DNA from: Paenibacillus montanisoli
Lineage (GTDB): Bacteria; Bacillota; Bacilli; Paenibacillales; Paenibacillaceae
DNA length: 64,000 nucleotides
NCBI RefSeq assembly: GCF_003268025.1
Contig: NZ_QLUW01000001.1
Span: 806,001 to 870,000 of the forward strand
Reading direction: 5' to 3'
Positions 10,297 through 19,124 of this stretch are shown here, one piece after another (positions within the stretch are counted from its first letter, which is position 1; every line of letters starts with the position of its first letter). Made by a program: the position numbers and the translations under genes. The notes below the pieces were generated by a model. It saw only the letters and a list, made by a program, of their open reading frames with translations. It had not been told where the DNA came from and ran no database searches.

Positions 10297-10326
10297 TAGT
10301 TGCCCTTGATGGGTGCAACACATTCC

Positions 10327-10373
10327 AAAAGAGGAAGTCCCGAACCTAATGGCACGGGACTTCCTCTTTTTTT
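10327..10373 (+). terminator. Rho-independent terminator of the zwf-tkt-tal operon
   Basis: Arms AAGAGGAAGTCCCG and CGGGACTTCCTCTT close a 12-base loop and run into seven or more T residues. This is one of the strongest terminators in the window. Confidence 0.92.
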
Positions 10374-10478
10374 CATGCGCAAGTAGGATATCGTTCGGAC
10401 TATATACAAGCGCAATCCGCGGCGATATACTATGCTTGCGATACGAATTGTATCTAATTTCCAGAAGGAGTGATCTTC

Positions 10479-11036
10479 TTGAAGAAGCTTCTTACGGCTA
10501 TTTTGCTCGCCTGTTTACTGGCCCTGACCTTAAGTATCGTTCCGGCGAATGCAGCTGCGGCTGCGGCGAACAAAGGTAAAATTTTGCTGCAGCTCGATGG
10601 AATTAACGGGGAATCCACGCTCAAGGGGTATGAGCGCTGGATCGAACTTACCGGCTCCTCCTTCTCGATCGTCAATCAAGGCACAGCTGCTCCCGGAGCT
10701 GGGAACGGAAGCGGCAAAGCGACGCTGTCGGACATTTATTTTACGAAAGCGACGGATGCTTCTTCGATTCCGATCATGATGAACTCGCTGAATGGGGTTC
10801 ATATCCCGAAAGGCAAGCTGGTTTATCTCCGTACGGTGGCAGATGGGAAGCAAGTGCCTTACATGACGATATCGCTGGAAGACATCGTGATCAGCAGCTA
10901 CTCCTTCAATGATACGAACGAATCGGTCTCGCTGCGCTTTAACAAGATCAAGTGGACCTTCTGGGCGACCGATGCCAAAGGCAAGTCCGTTCCGATCACG
11001 GGCGGCTGGGATTTGAAGCAAAACAAGGCTGCATAA
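10479..11036 (+). CDS. Secreted Hcp-like protein (T6SS tube protein fold, Sec signal peptide)
   Basis: 185 residues from the TTG at 10479, eight bases after AGAAGGAG; an in-frame GTG at 10470 overlaps that ribosome binding site and is less likely. The first 25 or so residues are a clear Sec signal peptide (MKKLLTAILLACLLALTLS to an ANA-A site). The mature part follows the Hcp1 pattern: ILLQLDGINGESTLKGYERW, then KATLSDIYFTKATDASS, then YMTISLEDIVISSY with ESVSLRFNKIKW. In Proteobacteria Hcp forms the type VI tube, but no other type VI gene is here and a Sec signal is not used by that system. It is more likely a free-standing exported beta-barrel protein of unknown role, transcribed alone. Confidence 0.75.
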   Translation: MKKLLTAILLACLLALTLSIVPANAAAAAANKGKILLQLDGINGESTLKGYERWIELTGSSFSIVNQGTAAPGAGNGSGKATLSDIYFTKATDASSIPIMMNSLNGVHIPKGKLVYLRTVADGKQVPYMTISLEDIVISSYSFNDTNESVSLRFNKIKWTFWATDAKGKSVPITGGWDLKQNKAA

Positions 11037-11067
11037 GCAAGCATCATGAAACGAGCTGGACATGAAC

Positions 11068-11096
11068 GGACAGGGGCTGCGGCTTCTGTCCTTTTT
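11068..11096 (+). terminator. Terminator after the Hcp-like gene
   Basis: GGACAG/CTGTCC arms around a GC-rich 12-base loop, followed by five T residues, 32 bases after the stop codon. Confidence 0.65.
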
Positions 11097-11121
11097 GCCA
11101 TGCCATAAATTTCATGCTCAT

Positions 11122-11151
11122 CCATAAATACGCGTCATTCTGCACATAATA
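11122..11151 (+). promoter_or_regulatory. Sigma-G-like forespore promoter of germinant receptor locus 2
   Basis: CATAATA at 11145-11151 fits the sigma-G -10 consensus, and CCATA at 11122-11126 matches the -35 at four of five positions with an 18-base gap. It lies 29 bases before the start of the gerA-type gene, as expected for a forespore-expressed receptor operon. Confidence 0.6.
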
Positions 11152-11180
11152 TCGGCAAAACATCAGCGGGTGGTGATCGC

Positions 11181-12674
11181 GTGTACCGCATCAAGAAAGG
11201 AAGTTATGAACCAGGCAAGCAGGATCAAGCCGAGGAATTGGCTGTCGGAACGATCGAGCAGCGGATCTCCCAGATTCAAACCTATTTCTCCAACACGGAA
11301 GATCTAATCGTACAGAAGTTTGATAATCAGATCTGTTCGATCGTATATGTCGAGTCTCTCGTGAAGCATGAATCCCTTCAAGCCTATTTTATGACGCCGA
11401 TGCTGGAATCCGGCGACCGTGCGCTAGAGCAGCTCGTGCGCTCAACCACGGCGAAGCTGACGAACATCTATCAAATCGGCAAATGTATGCTGGAAGGCTG
11501 CTGCGTCCTTTTAACGGAAAACGAGCAAGCCGCTATTATCATACGTGTCCCGCAATCGTACGAACGTTCGATCCAGGAGCCCAAAGACGAGCAAGTGATT
11601 AAGGGGCCGCATGACGGCTTCATCGAGAACCCGGTCACGAATCTGTATTTGCTCCGAAAGCGGTTGAGAAATCCCAAGCTGAAGGTGAAGTACTTCACCA
11701 TGGGCAAGTTGACGAATACGAAAGTGACGATGGTCTATATGGATCAGATCGCGCTGCCCAAGCTTGTAGCGGAGGCGGAGAAGAGGCTTTCATCCGTCGA
11801 TTCGGACTACTTGTATTCCGTGGGCAATATCAATGAATTGCTTGAGGAGCATCCGATGTCGCTCTTTCCGCAGACCCTGCAGACAGAGCGGCCGGATCGG
11901 GCGGTATCGTACTTAATGGAGGGCAAAATCATCATTTTCGTGGCAGGCAATCCGAGAGCGCTGATTCTTCCCATCACGTTCTTCGCCTTCTATCAATCGC
12001 CGGACGATTACAACACCCGCTGGATTATCGGATCGTTCTACAGAATTATCCGGCTGATCAGCTTTGTGATCGCGATCTGCTTGCCGGCAATCTACATCGC
12101 GATCGTTACGTACCATTCGGAGGTGCTGCCGATCGGCATCCTCTACTCCGTCAAAGTTTCGCTAACGTATGTTCCGCTGCCGCCTCTCCTCGAGGCGCTT
12201 GTGATGCAGACGATTCTGGAACTGCTGAAAGAAGCGGCGATCCGGCTGCCCTCTCCAATTTCCCAAACCATCGGCATTGTAGGGGGGCTAGTCATCGGGA
12301 CAGCCGTCGTAGAAGCACAGTTGGTATCGCATACGATGATTGTCGTCATCGGTTTGACGGCCATCGCCTCATTCGCTACGCCGATCAACGAGTTTGGGAC
12401 GAGCCTGCGGGTGCTCGGCTTCCCGATCATGCTGGCGGCCTCGGCGTTCGGCTTCTTCGGCATCGCCATTATGCTGATGCTGGTCTTTATCCACCTGTGC
12501 AAGATCGAAACGTTGGGAATCCCCTATTTTGCTCCGTTCGGTCCGTTTGAAGGCAAAGAGAGCATCAAAGATATTTTTCTGCGGCTGCCATTATGGATGG
12601 TCACGCGTACTTCGCGAGATAAGGGGCAAGGCGGCACCAAACACTCATTGTTCGGAAGGTGGAAGCGTCCTTGA
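11181..12674 (+). CDS. Germinant receptor A subunit (GerA/GerKA family), intact
   Basis: 497 residues, full family length. The N-terminal soluble half carries KGPHDGFIENPVTNLYLLRK, and the C-terminal membrane half carries FAFYQSPDDYNTRWIIGSFY and IGIVGGLVIGTAVVEAQLV. It is the functional counterpart of the frameshifted gene in locus 1, and alignment to it shows the missing bases there. The GTG start at 11181 follows GGGTGGTGAT. It overlaps gerB by a few bases. It acts in the spore inner membrane as part of a nutrient receptor; the ligand is unknown. Confidence 0.94.
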   Translation: MYRIKKGSYEPGKQDQAEELAVGTIEQRISQIQTYFSNTEDLIVQKFDNQICSIVYVESLVKHESLQAYFMTPMLESGDRALEQLVRSTTAKLTNIYQIGKCMLEGCCVLLTENEQAAIIIRVPQSYERSIQEPKDEQVIKGPHDGFIENPVTNLYLLRKRLRNPKLKVKYFTMGKLTNTKVTMVYMDQIALPKLVAEAEKRLSSVDSDYLYSVGNINELLEEHPMSLFPQTLQTERPDRAVSYLMEGKIIIFVAGNPRALILPITFFAFYQSPDDYNTRWIIGSFYRIIRLISFVIAICLPAIYIAIVTYHSEVLPIGILYSVKVSLTYVPLPPLLEALVMQTILELLKEAAIRLPSPISQTIGIVGGLVIGTAVVEAQLVSHTMIVVIGLTAIASFATPINEFGTSLRVLGFPIMLAASAFGFFGIAIMLMLVFIHLCKIETLGIPYFAPFGPFEGKESIKDIFLRLPLWMVTRTSRDKGQGGTKHSLFGRWKRP

Positions 12675-13756
12675 ACAGTACGATCGACAGAACCCAGTTG
12701 CTATTCCTGATCATCAAGACGCAAATCGGAATCGGTCTATTGTCGCTGCCGGCTGAGATTCAAAGCTCGGCTAAAAGCGACTCTTGGATATCGGTTCTAG
12801 TTGCAGGCACAGTCATTCAGTTCATCCTTCTCGTCTATTGGCTGCTCCTCCGGAAATTCCCCAATGACAATTTAAGCGCTATTACGGTACGCATGCTTGG
12901 CCCCTATATAGGGAGAGCGATAAATGCCGTTTATTATGCGTTCTTCGTTTTCATCGCCGCGTATGCGAGCACGCTGTACGTCGAGCTCGTCAAAAATTGG
13001 ATGCTTCCGCTTACGCCGGGGTGGATTCTGCTGCTGCTCATCATCGGGACGAGCCTTTACTTGGCCTACGATAACCTGCGCGTCATTGCGAGGTTCTTCG
13101 TTCTCTCGTCGGCGCTGTTCATCGTGCTGATAATGATTAGTATTTTGACCTTCTCCAATAACGTACATGTGTCGAACATTATGCCGATCGGCCAAACCGG
13201 CGTGCTGCAGATCTTGAACGGAAGCGAGAAAACGTTCTTCTCCATGCTGGGCTTTGAAGTGACGCTGTTCTATTTCTCGCAGGTTCAAGGCAATCGGAAG
13301 GGCATGTTCAAGGTTATTTCGTTGGCCAATCTCTTTGTGACCTTGTTCTATACTTACTTCGTCTTTATCTGCTTAATCGGGTTTAGCCCGGATGCGCTGG
13401 GGCATATGAACGAGCCGGTTCTGTATATTCTGAAAGGGCTGTCCTATCAGCTGTTCGACCGGATCGACCTGATCTTCCTGACGATCTGGATCATCCCGAT
13501 GACGGTTACGATCGTATCGTATTTATGCGTAGCCGGCAAAAGCTTAACGACAAGCCAGTCTGCCTATCAAAAGCTGGTGCTCTTCAGCGGTGCGGCGGTT
13601 TTCGCAATCGGGTGGTATCTTTCGAAATTGGAAAGTTTGGAACCGTTTAATAAATGGCTGGAAAAAGCCTACTTCATTATGATCGCGGCGGTACCTTTAC
13701 TGCTGTGGTTAGGGTCTTTCCTGACAACTGCCGGCGCGAAGGCGGAGTCGACATGA
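12671..13756 (+). CDS. Germinant receptor B subunit, spore germination permease
   Basis: 361 residues with about ten membrane segments. The N-terminus IDRTQLLFLIIKTQIGIGLL followed by SLP matches the Spore_permease family. I chose TTG 12671, which overlaps the A-gene stop (TTGA) and lies nine bases after GGAAGGTGG; an in-frame GTG at 12659 sits inside that ribosome binding site. The stop overlaps the next ATG (ATGA), so A, B and C are translationally coupled. Confidence 0.9.
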   Translation: MNSTIDRTQLLFLIIKTQIGIGLLSLPAEIQSSAKSDSWISVLVAGTVIQFILLVYWLLLRKFPNDNLSAITVRMLGPYIGRAINAVYYAFFVFIAAYASTLYVELVKNWMLPLTPGWILLLLIIGTSLYLAYDNLRVIARFFVLSSALFIVLIMISILTFSNNVHVSNIMPIGQTGVLQILNGSEKTFFSMLGFEVTLFYFSQVQGNRKGMFKVISLANLFVTLFYTYFVFICLIGFSPDALGHMNEPVLYILKGLSYQLFDRIDLIFLTIWIIPMTVTIVSYLCVAGKSLTTSQSAYQKLVLFSGAAVFAIGWYLSKLESLEPFNKWLEKAYFIMIAAVPLLLWLGSFLTTAGAKAEST

Positions 13757-14859
13757 AGAGGGGGATTAAATTTGCGGCTTGTTTGAGCTTATTGCCGATG
13801 CTTCTGACAGGCTGCTGGGATATCCAGAATTTAACGAACAAGAAGCTGGTGAACGGGCTCAGCTTGGACTTAGTAGGAAATGATCAAATGATGGGGACGA
13901 TCCGAACGATCGTTCTGGAGAGTAAGGGCGGCGGCCAGTTCGATGCGAAAGACGAGGTGATAAAGGCGGTCGGCGCTTCAGTCTATCTCATTGGCTATAA
14001 AATAGATAACATGCTGCCCGGCACCTTGGAAGCGAGCAAGACGCATGTCGTTATAATCGGGGAAGAGCTTGCGAAGAAAGGCGTCATGGCTCCGCTCGAG
14101 CCGTTTTACCGCAATCCGAAGTTTTTTCTGAAAGCGGATCTCATCATCAGCAAGGGAATGGCTTCCGAGGTGTTGTCCTTCAATAAAATCGATAACAGCC
14201 CGGTGGCCTTCGGCATCAAGCAAATCCTCCACAGTGCGGCACGCAAAACCGTAGTTCCTAAGCAGACGTTATATTCGCTCTGGAGCGAGGTCTCGACACA
14301 GGGCGAGGATGCAATCGTGCCGATGATTCGCAAGGTGAACGAGACAGCGTTGACCGTTGACGGCATTTGCTTGTTCGACGGAGATCGCTATTCAGGCGTA
14401 ACGCTTGAGCGGGCGGACAGCACGATCTTGCTGCTCATGGACGGCACGCTGAATGCCCAAGCGACGATGAATATTCCGATTGAACAGGGAATGAGTACGA
14501 TTCTTGTGCGGAAATTAAAGCGATCGATCCATGTGACCGCGAATGGATCTACGGGAAAGATTGAATGCTCGGTTCATGTTGACCTCTACGGGGCGATCGC
14601 AAGCTTGCCGAGCAGGATGGATCGTGAAATCGACCGTAAACAAGTGAACCAAGAAATGGCCGATTGGCTGAATAAGGAATCATCCGTCGTGACGGCCAAA
14701 TTGCGTCAAGCGAATTGCGATGCGCTCGGCATCGGCAGAAGGTTGAGAGTGAAGTATCCGGAGCTATGGAGAAGCATGGACCGGGAGCAAAAGTATCAGA
14801 ATGTCGTGATCAAGCCGAGCTTTACGGTTCATATCAACAGCACGGGAGTGTTGAACTGA
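13753..14859 (+). CDS. Germinant receptor C subunit, Ger(x)C family lipoprotein
   Basis: 368 residues. The signal peptide ends in the lipobox LLTGC followed by WDIQNLTNKKLVNGLSLDL. The C-terminus has NCDALGIGRRLRVKYPELWR, matching the locus 1 C subunit (NCDLYGIGARIRAFHPEVWK). It is anchored by lipid to the spore inner membrane as the third receptor component. A hairpin terminator lies just after the stop. Locus 2 therefore encodes a complete receptor. Confidence 0.93.
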   Translation: MKRGIKFAACLSLLPMLLTGCWDIQNLTNKKLVNGLSLDLVGNDQMMGTIRTIVLESKGGGQFDAKDEVIKAVGASVYLIGYKIDNMLPGTLEASKTHVVIIGEELAKKGVMAPLEPFYRNPKFFLKADLIISKGMASEVLSFNKIDNSPVAFGIKQILHSAARKTVVPKQTLYSLWSEVSTQGEDAIVPMIRKVNETALTVDGICLFDGDRYSGVTLERADSTILLLMDGTLNAQATMNIPIEQGMSTILVRKLKRSIHVTANGSTGKIECSVHVDLYGAIASLPSRMDREIDRKQVNQEMADWLNKESSVVTAKLRQANCDALGIGRRLRVKYPELWRSMDREQKYQNVVIKPSFTVHINSTGVLN

Positions 14860-14869
14860 GCTTTGCTAT

Positions 14870-14912
14870 GCTTAATCCAGCGCCTTGACGGGATGCCGGG
14901 TTAAGCTTTTTT
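14870..14912 (+). terminator. Terminator of germinant receptor locus 2
   Basis: GCTTAA-CC pairs with GG-TTAAGC across a partly structured 20-base loop and runs into six T residues. Confidence 0.7.
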
Positions 14913-14998
14913 GGTGTGAGCGAATTTGCTTTTTTCAGCCTCCTTTCATCTTTTGCAGGTATAATCGCTTAATTACGACAAAAATGGAGGAGTAGACG

Positions 14999-15691
14999 TT
15001 GCGCATTCTATTGGCGGAAGATGACGAGACGCTTGGGGAGTTGACGGAGCACCAGCTTCGGCGGCGGTATCATGTCGTAGATTGGCTGAAGGACGGCCGA
15101 GAAGCGCGGGATGCGATGGGCCCGGGCCGCTATGACGCCTATGTGCTGGATTGGATGCTTCCCGGCGCTACGGGCATGGAGCTGATTCGGAACGCGAGGA
15201 GACTGGACGACCACACGCCGATCTTGCTGCTTACCGCGCGGGATGCGGTGCAGGATCGGGTGGAAGGCCTGCATGCGGGCGCGGACGATTATATGATCAA
15301 GCCGTTTGCTTTCGAAGAGCTGGAAGCGCGCCTGCTGGCTTTATTCCGGCGGCAAGAGCGAGCCATACAGTCCGAGACGCTTCAGGTCGGGGAGCTGGCC
15401 GTCCATTTGAACCGTCACGAGGTAACGCGCGGCGGTCAGCCGATTACGCTGACAAGGCGCGAATTTCAACTGCTTGCCTGCCTGGTGCGGCATGCCGGGC
15501 ATTTGCTCTCGCGCGAGCAGCTGCTGGACCAGGTGTGGGGAGTCGGCGCTGAAGTCACGCTGAATACGGTGGATGCGACCGTCAAGCTGCTGCGCAAAAA
15601 AGTGGACGGGCCTCATCCGATCAAATACATTCATAGCATTTATGGCGCAGGCTACCGCCTGTCGCCGGCCGGCGGTGAGGAGCATGTTTAA
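14999..15691 (+). CDS. OmpR/PhoB family response regulator
   Basis: 230 residues: receiver domain (1-118) with acidic pocket LLAEDDE, phosphoacceptor Asp51 in YVLDWMLPG, Thr80 and Lys102 (DDYMIKPF), then a winged-helix DNA-binding domain with LTRREFQLLACLVRHAGHLL and YIHSIYGAGYRL. The TTG start at 14999 follows GGAGGAG. A TATAAT at 14960-14965 is a likely -10 box, without a convincing -35. The stop overlaps the kinase start, so the pair is coupled. The signal is unknown; the third gene of the operon encodes a secreted protein that may be a target or partner. Confidence 0.93.
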   Translation: MRILLAEDDETLGELTEHQLRRRYHVVDWLKDGREARDAMGPGRYDAYVLDWMLPGATGMELIRNARRLDDHTPILLLTARDAVQDRVEGLHAGADDYMIKPFAFEELEARLLALFRRQERAIQSETLQVGELAVHLNRHEVTRGGQPITLTRREFQLLACLVRHAGHLLSREQLLDQVWGVGAEVTLNTVDATVKLLRKKVDGPHPIKYIHSIYGAGYRLSPAGGEEHV

Positions 15692-17027
15692 ACGGACGCA
15701 GGCTGCGCTGACGCGCCGGTTTTCCATGACGATCGGCATCATTTTGGCGCTTACGGTTTTGTTTGCGCTTTGGATGGTGCAGCACATGATCACCTCTTCT
15801 CAGAACAGCCAGCTACTGTCGATCACCAAGCAGTATGCCTCGGAGCTGAAGGGCTTGATAGACTCCCCCAAATGGGAGCTGTTGTACCAGGAGATGGGTA
15901 ACCGTAATAAAATTAGCGCATCCTTCGCTCCGAGCGGGCTGCAATTGAACCAAATGGCTTGGCTGGTCAGCCCCGAAGGGGAGATTCTGCTCCAATCGTC
16001 CGGCAAGGACAGAGAAGTGATCCCGGATTTTCCGCTGATGCCCCTGCTTCCAAGCTTGCTTGGCAAGCCGGATAACACGTATGACAACGTGAATGCCGGC
16101 GATCGATCATTCCGGATCGGCGGCATGGCGATGAATGGCGCGTCCGCGGGCGAAGTTTACCGCATCATCGTCGCGCAGGAGGTCACAAGCGACGTCGCCT
16201 TATTGGCTCAATTACGTTGGGCGTTCATCGGCTTTGCCGCCGCCATGTTGATCTTAGGCGCCGCTGCCGGCTATGTGCTGGCCGGTCGTGCCATGGTTCC
16301 GATCGTGCAAGCCTATCGGCGGCAGGAGCAATTCACGGCGGATGCGTCCCATGAGCTGCGTACGCCGCTAAGCATTTTGCGCTCTTCCGTTGAAGTGCTG
16401 AACGAGCAGAGGGAAGCGCTGCCTGCTTTTCACCGGAAGGTGCTGGCCAAAACCGGCAAGGAGATCCATCATTTGATACGCTTAGTCGATAACCTGCTTA
16501 CATTGGCACGGAGCGATAACGGCCGGATCGAGCTGATGAAGACAACCTTTTCGCTTCGGAATACGGTTAGGCAGGTTCTGGAGCAGCTGGAGCCTCTGGC
16601 CCAAAGCAGAGGGATACGAGTCAGGTGGAGCGCCGGATCCGATGAAGTATTCGTCTTTGGCGATGAAGTGCGGATCAGGCAGCTTGTCTTCATCCTCGCG
16701 GAAAATGCGATGCAGTACAACCGGGAAGGCGGAACGGTCACGATCGACTTCGCCGCCAGATCGAACGAAACTTCATTTATCGTTAACGATACCGGCATCG
16801 GCATATCGAAAGCGCATCTGAACGGCATTTTCGAACGGTTCTACCGGCTCGATCAAGCGCGCACGCGCCGCTCGGAAGGCACGGGCTTGGGACTTGCCAT
16901 CGCAAAGCAGATCGTGCTTGCTCATCAGGGCAAGCTTCGCGTCGAAAGCGAGGAAGGGACAGGGACAACCTTTTATGTCACGCTGCCGATCGTTTCAGAG
17001 TCGTTTCAGAATGTGCCGTTACAATGA
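15684..17027 (+). CDS. Membrane sensor histidine kinase
   Basis: 447 residues from ATG 15684; an in-frame GTG at 15675 is possible because GGTGAGGAG sits very near the ATG. Membrane segments at about 15-35 and 178-200 enclose a 140-residue extracytoplasmic sensor region. The HisKA domain has FTADASHELRTPLSILRSSV with His223. The ATPase domain has the N-box (LAENAMQYN), DTGIGIS and GTGLGLAIAKQIV. It should autophosphorylate and pass phosphate to Asp51 of the adjacent regulator. A HAMP domain is short or absent after the second membrane segment. Confidence 0.92.
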   Translation: MFKRTQAALTRRFSMTIGIILALTVLFALWMVQHMITSSQNSQLLSITKQYASELKGLIDSPKWELLYQEMGNRNKISASFAPSGLQLNQMAWLVSPEGEILLQSSGKDREVIPDFPLMPLLPSLLGKPDNTYDNVNAGDRSFRIGGMAMNGASAGEVYRIIVAQEVTSDVALLAQLRWAFIGFAAAMLILGAAAGYVLAGRAMVPIVQAYRRQEQFTADASHELRTPLSILRSSVEVLNEQREALPAFHRKVLAKTGKEIHHLIRLVDNLLTLARSDNGRIELMKTTFSLRNTVRQVLEQLEPLAQSRGIRVRWSAGSDEVFVFGDEVRIRQLVFILAENAMQYNREGGTVTIDFAARSNETSFIVNDTGIGISKAHLNGIFERFYRLDQARTRRSEGTGLGLAIAKQIVLAHQGKLRVESEEGTGTTFYVTLPIVSESFQNVPLQ

Positions 17028-17076
17028 ATTTGACCGCAAGAAGGCGGAATCTCAATGAAGGAGGTGTTGAAGTGAT

Positions 17077-17829
17077 ATGAAGAGGATGGGCTGGAAGTTA
17101 ACCGCGGCAGCCATTGCGCTCGCCGTTGCCATTCCGGTGTCGGCGTACGCGGCGGACGGCTACGGCAGCAAGAAGCCGAGACAAACGGATATCGCCGCCG
17201 CTAAGGCCGGCAAGCTCGAGTTGGCCAAGAAGGAGAAGGCGGCAGGCAAAGAAGCCGGCTTTGACCCTTACAGGCTGGCGGAGCAGCTGGGGCTGGACAA
17301 AACAGCAATCGAGCAGGCCATGAAGGCGGGCAAATCGCTTGATGACATTGCAAGAGAGAGAGGCATCGAGGTGCAGCCGCTGATCGACCGGTTGGCCGCG
17401 GATTTGCTTGCCGCGATTAATGTGAAGCTGAGTTCGGAGCAGCTGACGGATGAAGAGAAGGCGAATATCCAGAAGAAGGTCAGCTTGGAAGCGCAGCGCA
17501 TCTATACCACGCCGCTTGCAGAGCAGATGTCCAAAGGGAATCAATTGGAGCTGAACATGAAAGCGGTTCTCGATCTGCTCGGACTTGAGAAGCCCGAATT
17601 CGGCGAGCTGATGGACGCCGGCAAATCGATTAGCGCCATTGCGGCAGAGCGCGGGATTACGCGCGAGCAGCTCCTTGACGTCATCTCAGCCGATCTTGAC
17701 CGGCAGGCCCAGTCGCTCATCGAGAGCAAACAATTGACGCAAGCGGATGTAGACAAAATGAAGCAGGTTGCGCTCAAGAAGATCGAAAGCTTTATAGACG
17801 GGGCGTCTACGGCAGAGAAGAAAAGATAG
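17077..17829 (+). CDS. Secreted two-repeat helical protein of unknown function
   Basis: 250 residues. The signal peptide ends near residue 26 (VSAYA then ADGYG). The mature protein is Lys/Ala/Glu-rich and contains two copies of a module of about 55 residues: LGLDKTAIEQAMKAGKSLDD with IARERGI at about 71-96, and LGLEKPEFGELMDAGKSISA with IAAERGI at about 168-193. Each is followed by a Leu-rich helix and then S-x-Q-L-T-x-x-x. AAGGAGGTG precedes the ATG. The gene is 49 bases after the sensor kinase and probably co-transcribed. I recognise no family; similar helical repeats occur in YckD-like exported Bacillus proteins, a weak resemblance only. Confidence 0.7.
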   Translation: MKRMGWKLTAAAIALAVAIPVSAYAADGYGSKKPRQTDIAAAKAGKLELAKKEKAAGKEAGFDPYRLAEQLGLDKTAIEQAMKAGKSLDDIARERGIEVQPLIDRLAADLLAAINVKLSSEQLTDEEKANIQKKVSLEAQRIYTTPLAEQMSKGNQLELNMKAVLDLLGLEKPEFGELMDAGKSISAIAAERGITREQLLDVISADLDRQAQSLIESKQLTQADVDKMKQVALKKIESFIDGASTAEKKR

Positions 17830-17846
17830 CGGGGCTTAACGACAAG

Positions 17847-17933
17847 TCCGGACTCATGAACTCCAGGCGTTATGAAGCGGTTGAATGGTGGGCATTTGGC
17901 TGCAATAACGCGTCCTTGGTTCGTGAGTTCCGG
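17847..17933. repeat. Imperfect long inverted repeat, gene-free stretch
   Basis: Arms of about 23 bases (17847-17870 and 17911-17933; cores CCGGACTCATGAAC and GTTCGTGAGTTCCGG) surround a 40-base loop between the secreted-protein stop and the next terminator. It could fold in the transcript. Function unknown. Confidence 0.35.
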
Positions 17934-17960
17934 CATCCTCTTGGAGACTTATGCCATGCA

Positions 17961-18012
17961 AACAAGCTTAATCCGCCGCCCCGATCGGGCGGACTGGGTT
18001 AAGCTTGTTTTT
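17961..18012. terminator. Terminator between the secreted-protein gene and lacI
   Basis: Long arms AACAAGCTTAATCC and GGTTAAGCTTGTT with an inner GCCGCCC/GGGCGG helix, followed by T residues on the + side and preceded by A residues. It can serve both convergent genes. Confidence 0.85.
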
Positions 18013-18068
18013 GTGCCTCTAAATAATAAGTGCCGAGAGTCCAGAGGACATCATCGGCACGTTTGAAG

Positions 18069-19124
18069 CTAATTTTGTTTGCGCCCGCCGACATGGAGAA
18101 TGGATGCGACGATAGCGTCATAATCAGTCTCCTGCAAGCCGTCTTTATAGCCGCAGGATTGACGGACGACCAGCTGCGTCGGCAGGATGATCTCGTTCTC
18201 ATGCTTGCGCGCATTGAATACGAGCTGGGTGGCGATTGCCCCCATCTCGTATTTGGAATGGCTGATCGTCGTCAGCGCCGGCCGGATAATCGGCGAGATG
18301 TTGATATTGTCGAAGCCGACGATCGCAACATCCTCAGGCACCCGAATGCCGCTTTCGTGCAAGGCGCGAATGGCGCCGATCGCCATCTCGTCATTAGCCG
18401 CGAATATCGCGTCCGGCAGCTGTTTGCTGGCAATCATCAGCTTTACGGCTTGATAGCCTCCGGCTTCCACAAATCGGCCGAACATGCTGATTTTATTGGG
18501 TATGGGCAAATTGTGCTCCATAAGCGCGCGTTTGTAGCCGTCAAAACGGAGCGAATTGTCGAAAGCAACTGTAGGTCCGCTCAGAAATTCGATCTTGCTC
18601 CGGCCAAGCTTGATTAAGTGGGATACGGCATCATAGGCGCCTTGCTCATTGGTAATGAGAACATTGTGCACATAATCGCCTCTAAGCGCACGGTCAAGCA
18701 CGACGATCGGAAAGGATTCCGATGCAACCTGAAGGATCAGACTGTCGCTGATCGCCGTTCCCATGATAATGGCGCCGTCGACGAATTGCTCCCGAAGGAA
18801 ACGATGCGCAGAGCTGTTCTCTCCGCCGTAAGTGCTGCAGACGATTAAGTTATACCCGTTTGAAGCAACGACTTCCTGAACGCCTTCAATGACCTGGCTG
18901 TAGAACGGACCGCCGAGATCATTCAAGAAGAGGCCGATCGTTTCGCTTTTGCGTTTCTTTAAATTGCGCGCAGCGCCGCTTGGCCGAAAGCACAGCTCTT
19001 CGGCAGCCCGAAGCACTTTTCGCTTGGTCTCTTCGCTAATCTTCGTTGAGTTGTTCAATGCGTAAGAGACGGTCGAAACGGCGACTCCGGCCAGCTTCGC
19101 TACATCTTTTATTGTAGCAGACAC
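18069..19124 (-). CDS. LacI family transcriptional regulator
   Basis: 351 residues. The N-terminal helix-turn-helix is IKDVAKLAGVAVSTVSYALN with hinge helix SGAARNLKKRKSETIGL, followed by a periplasmic-binding-protein-like effector domain ending DNINISPIIRPALTTISHSK and onward. The start is GTG, seven bases after GGGAGG. It is divergent from the GH78 gene and probably represses it. The recognition helix VSTVSYAL is identical to that of the LacI protein at 43271-44314, so both may read the same operators. Its 5' end and upstream region are copied in the chimeric gene at 21928-22899. Confidence 0.93.
   Translation of the reverse strand: MSATIKDVAKLAGVAVSTVSYALNNSTKISEETKRKVLRAAEELCFRPSGAARNLKKRKSETIGLFLNDLGGPFYSQVIEGVQEVVASNGYNLIVCSTYGGENSSAHRFLREQFVDGAIIMGTAISDSLILQVASESFPIVVLDRALRGDYVHNVLITNEQGAYDAVSHLIKLGRSKIEFLSGPTVAFDNSLRFDGYKRALMEHNLPIPNKISMFGRFVEAGGYQAVKLMIASKQLPDAIFAANDEMAIGAIRALHESGIRVPEDVAIVGFDNINISPIIRPALTTISHSKYEMGAIATQLVFNARKHENEIILPTQLVVRQSCGYKDGLQETDYDAIVASILHVGGRKQN

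Noticed and set aside
10479-11036. Part of a type VI secretion locus
   Set aside because: No TssB/C, VgrG, ClpV or membrane-complex genes nearby, and the protein has a Sec signal.
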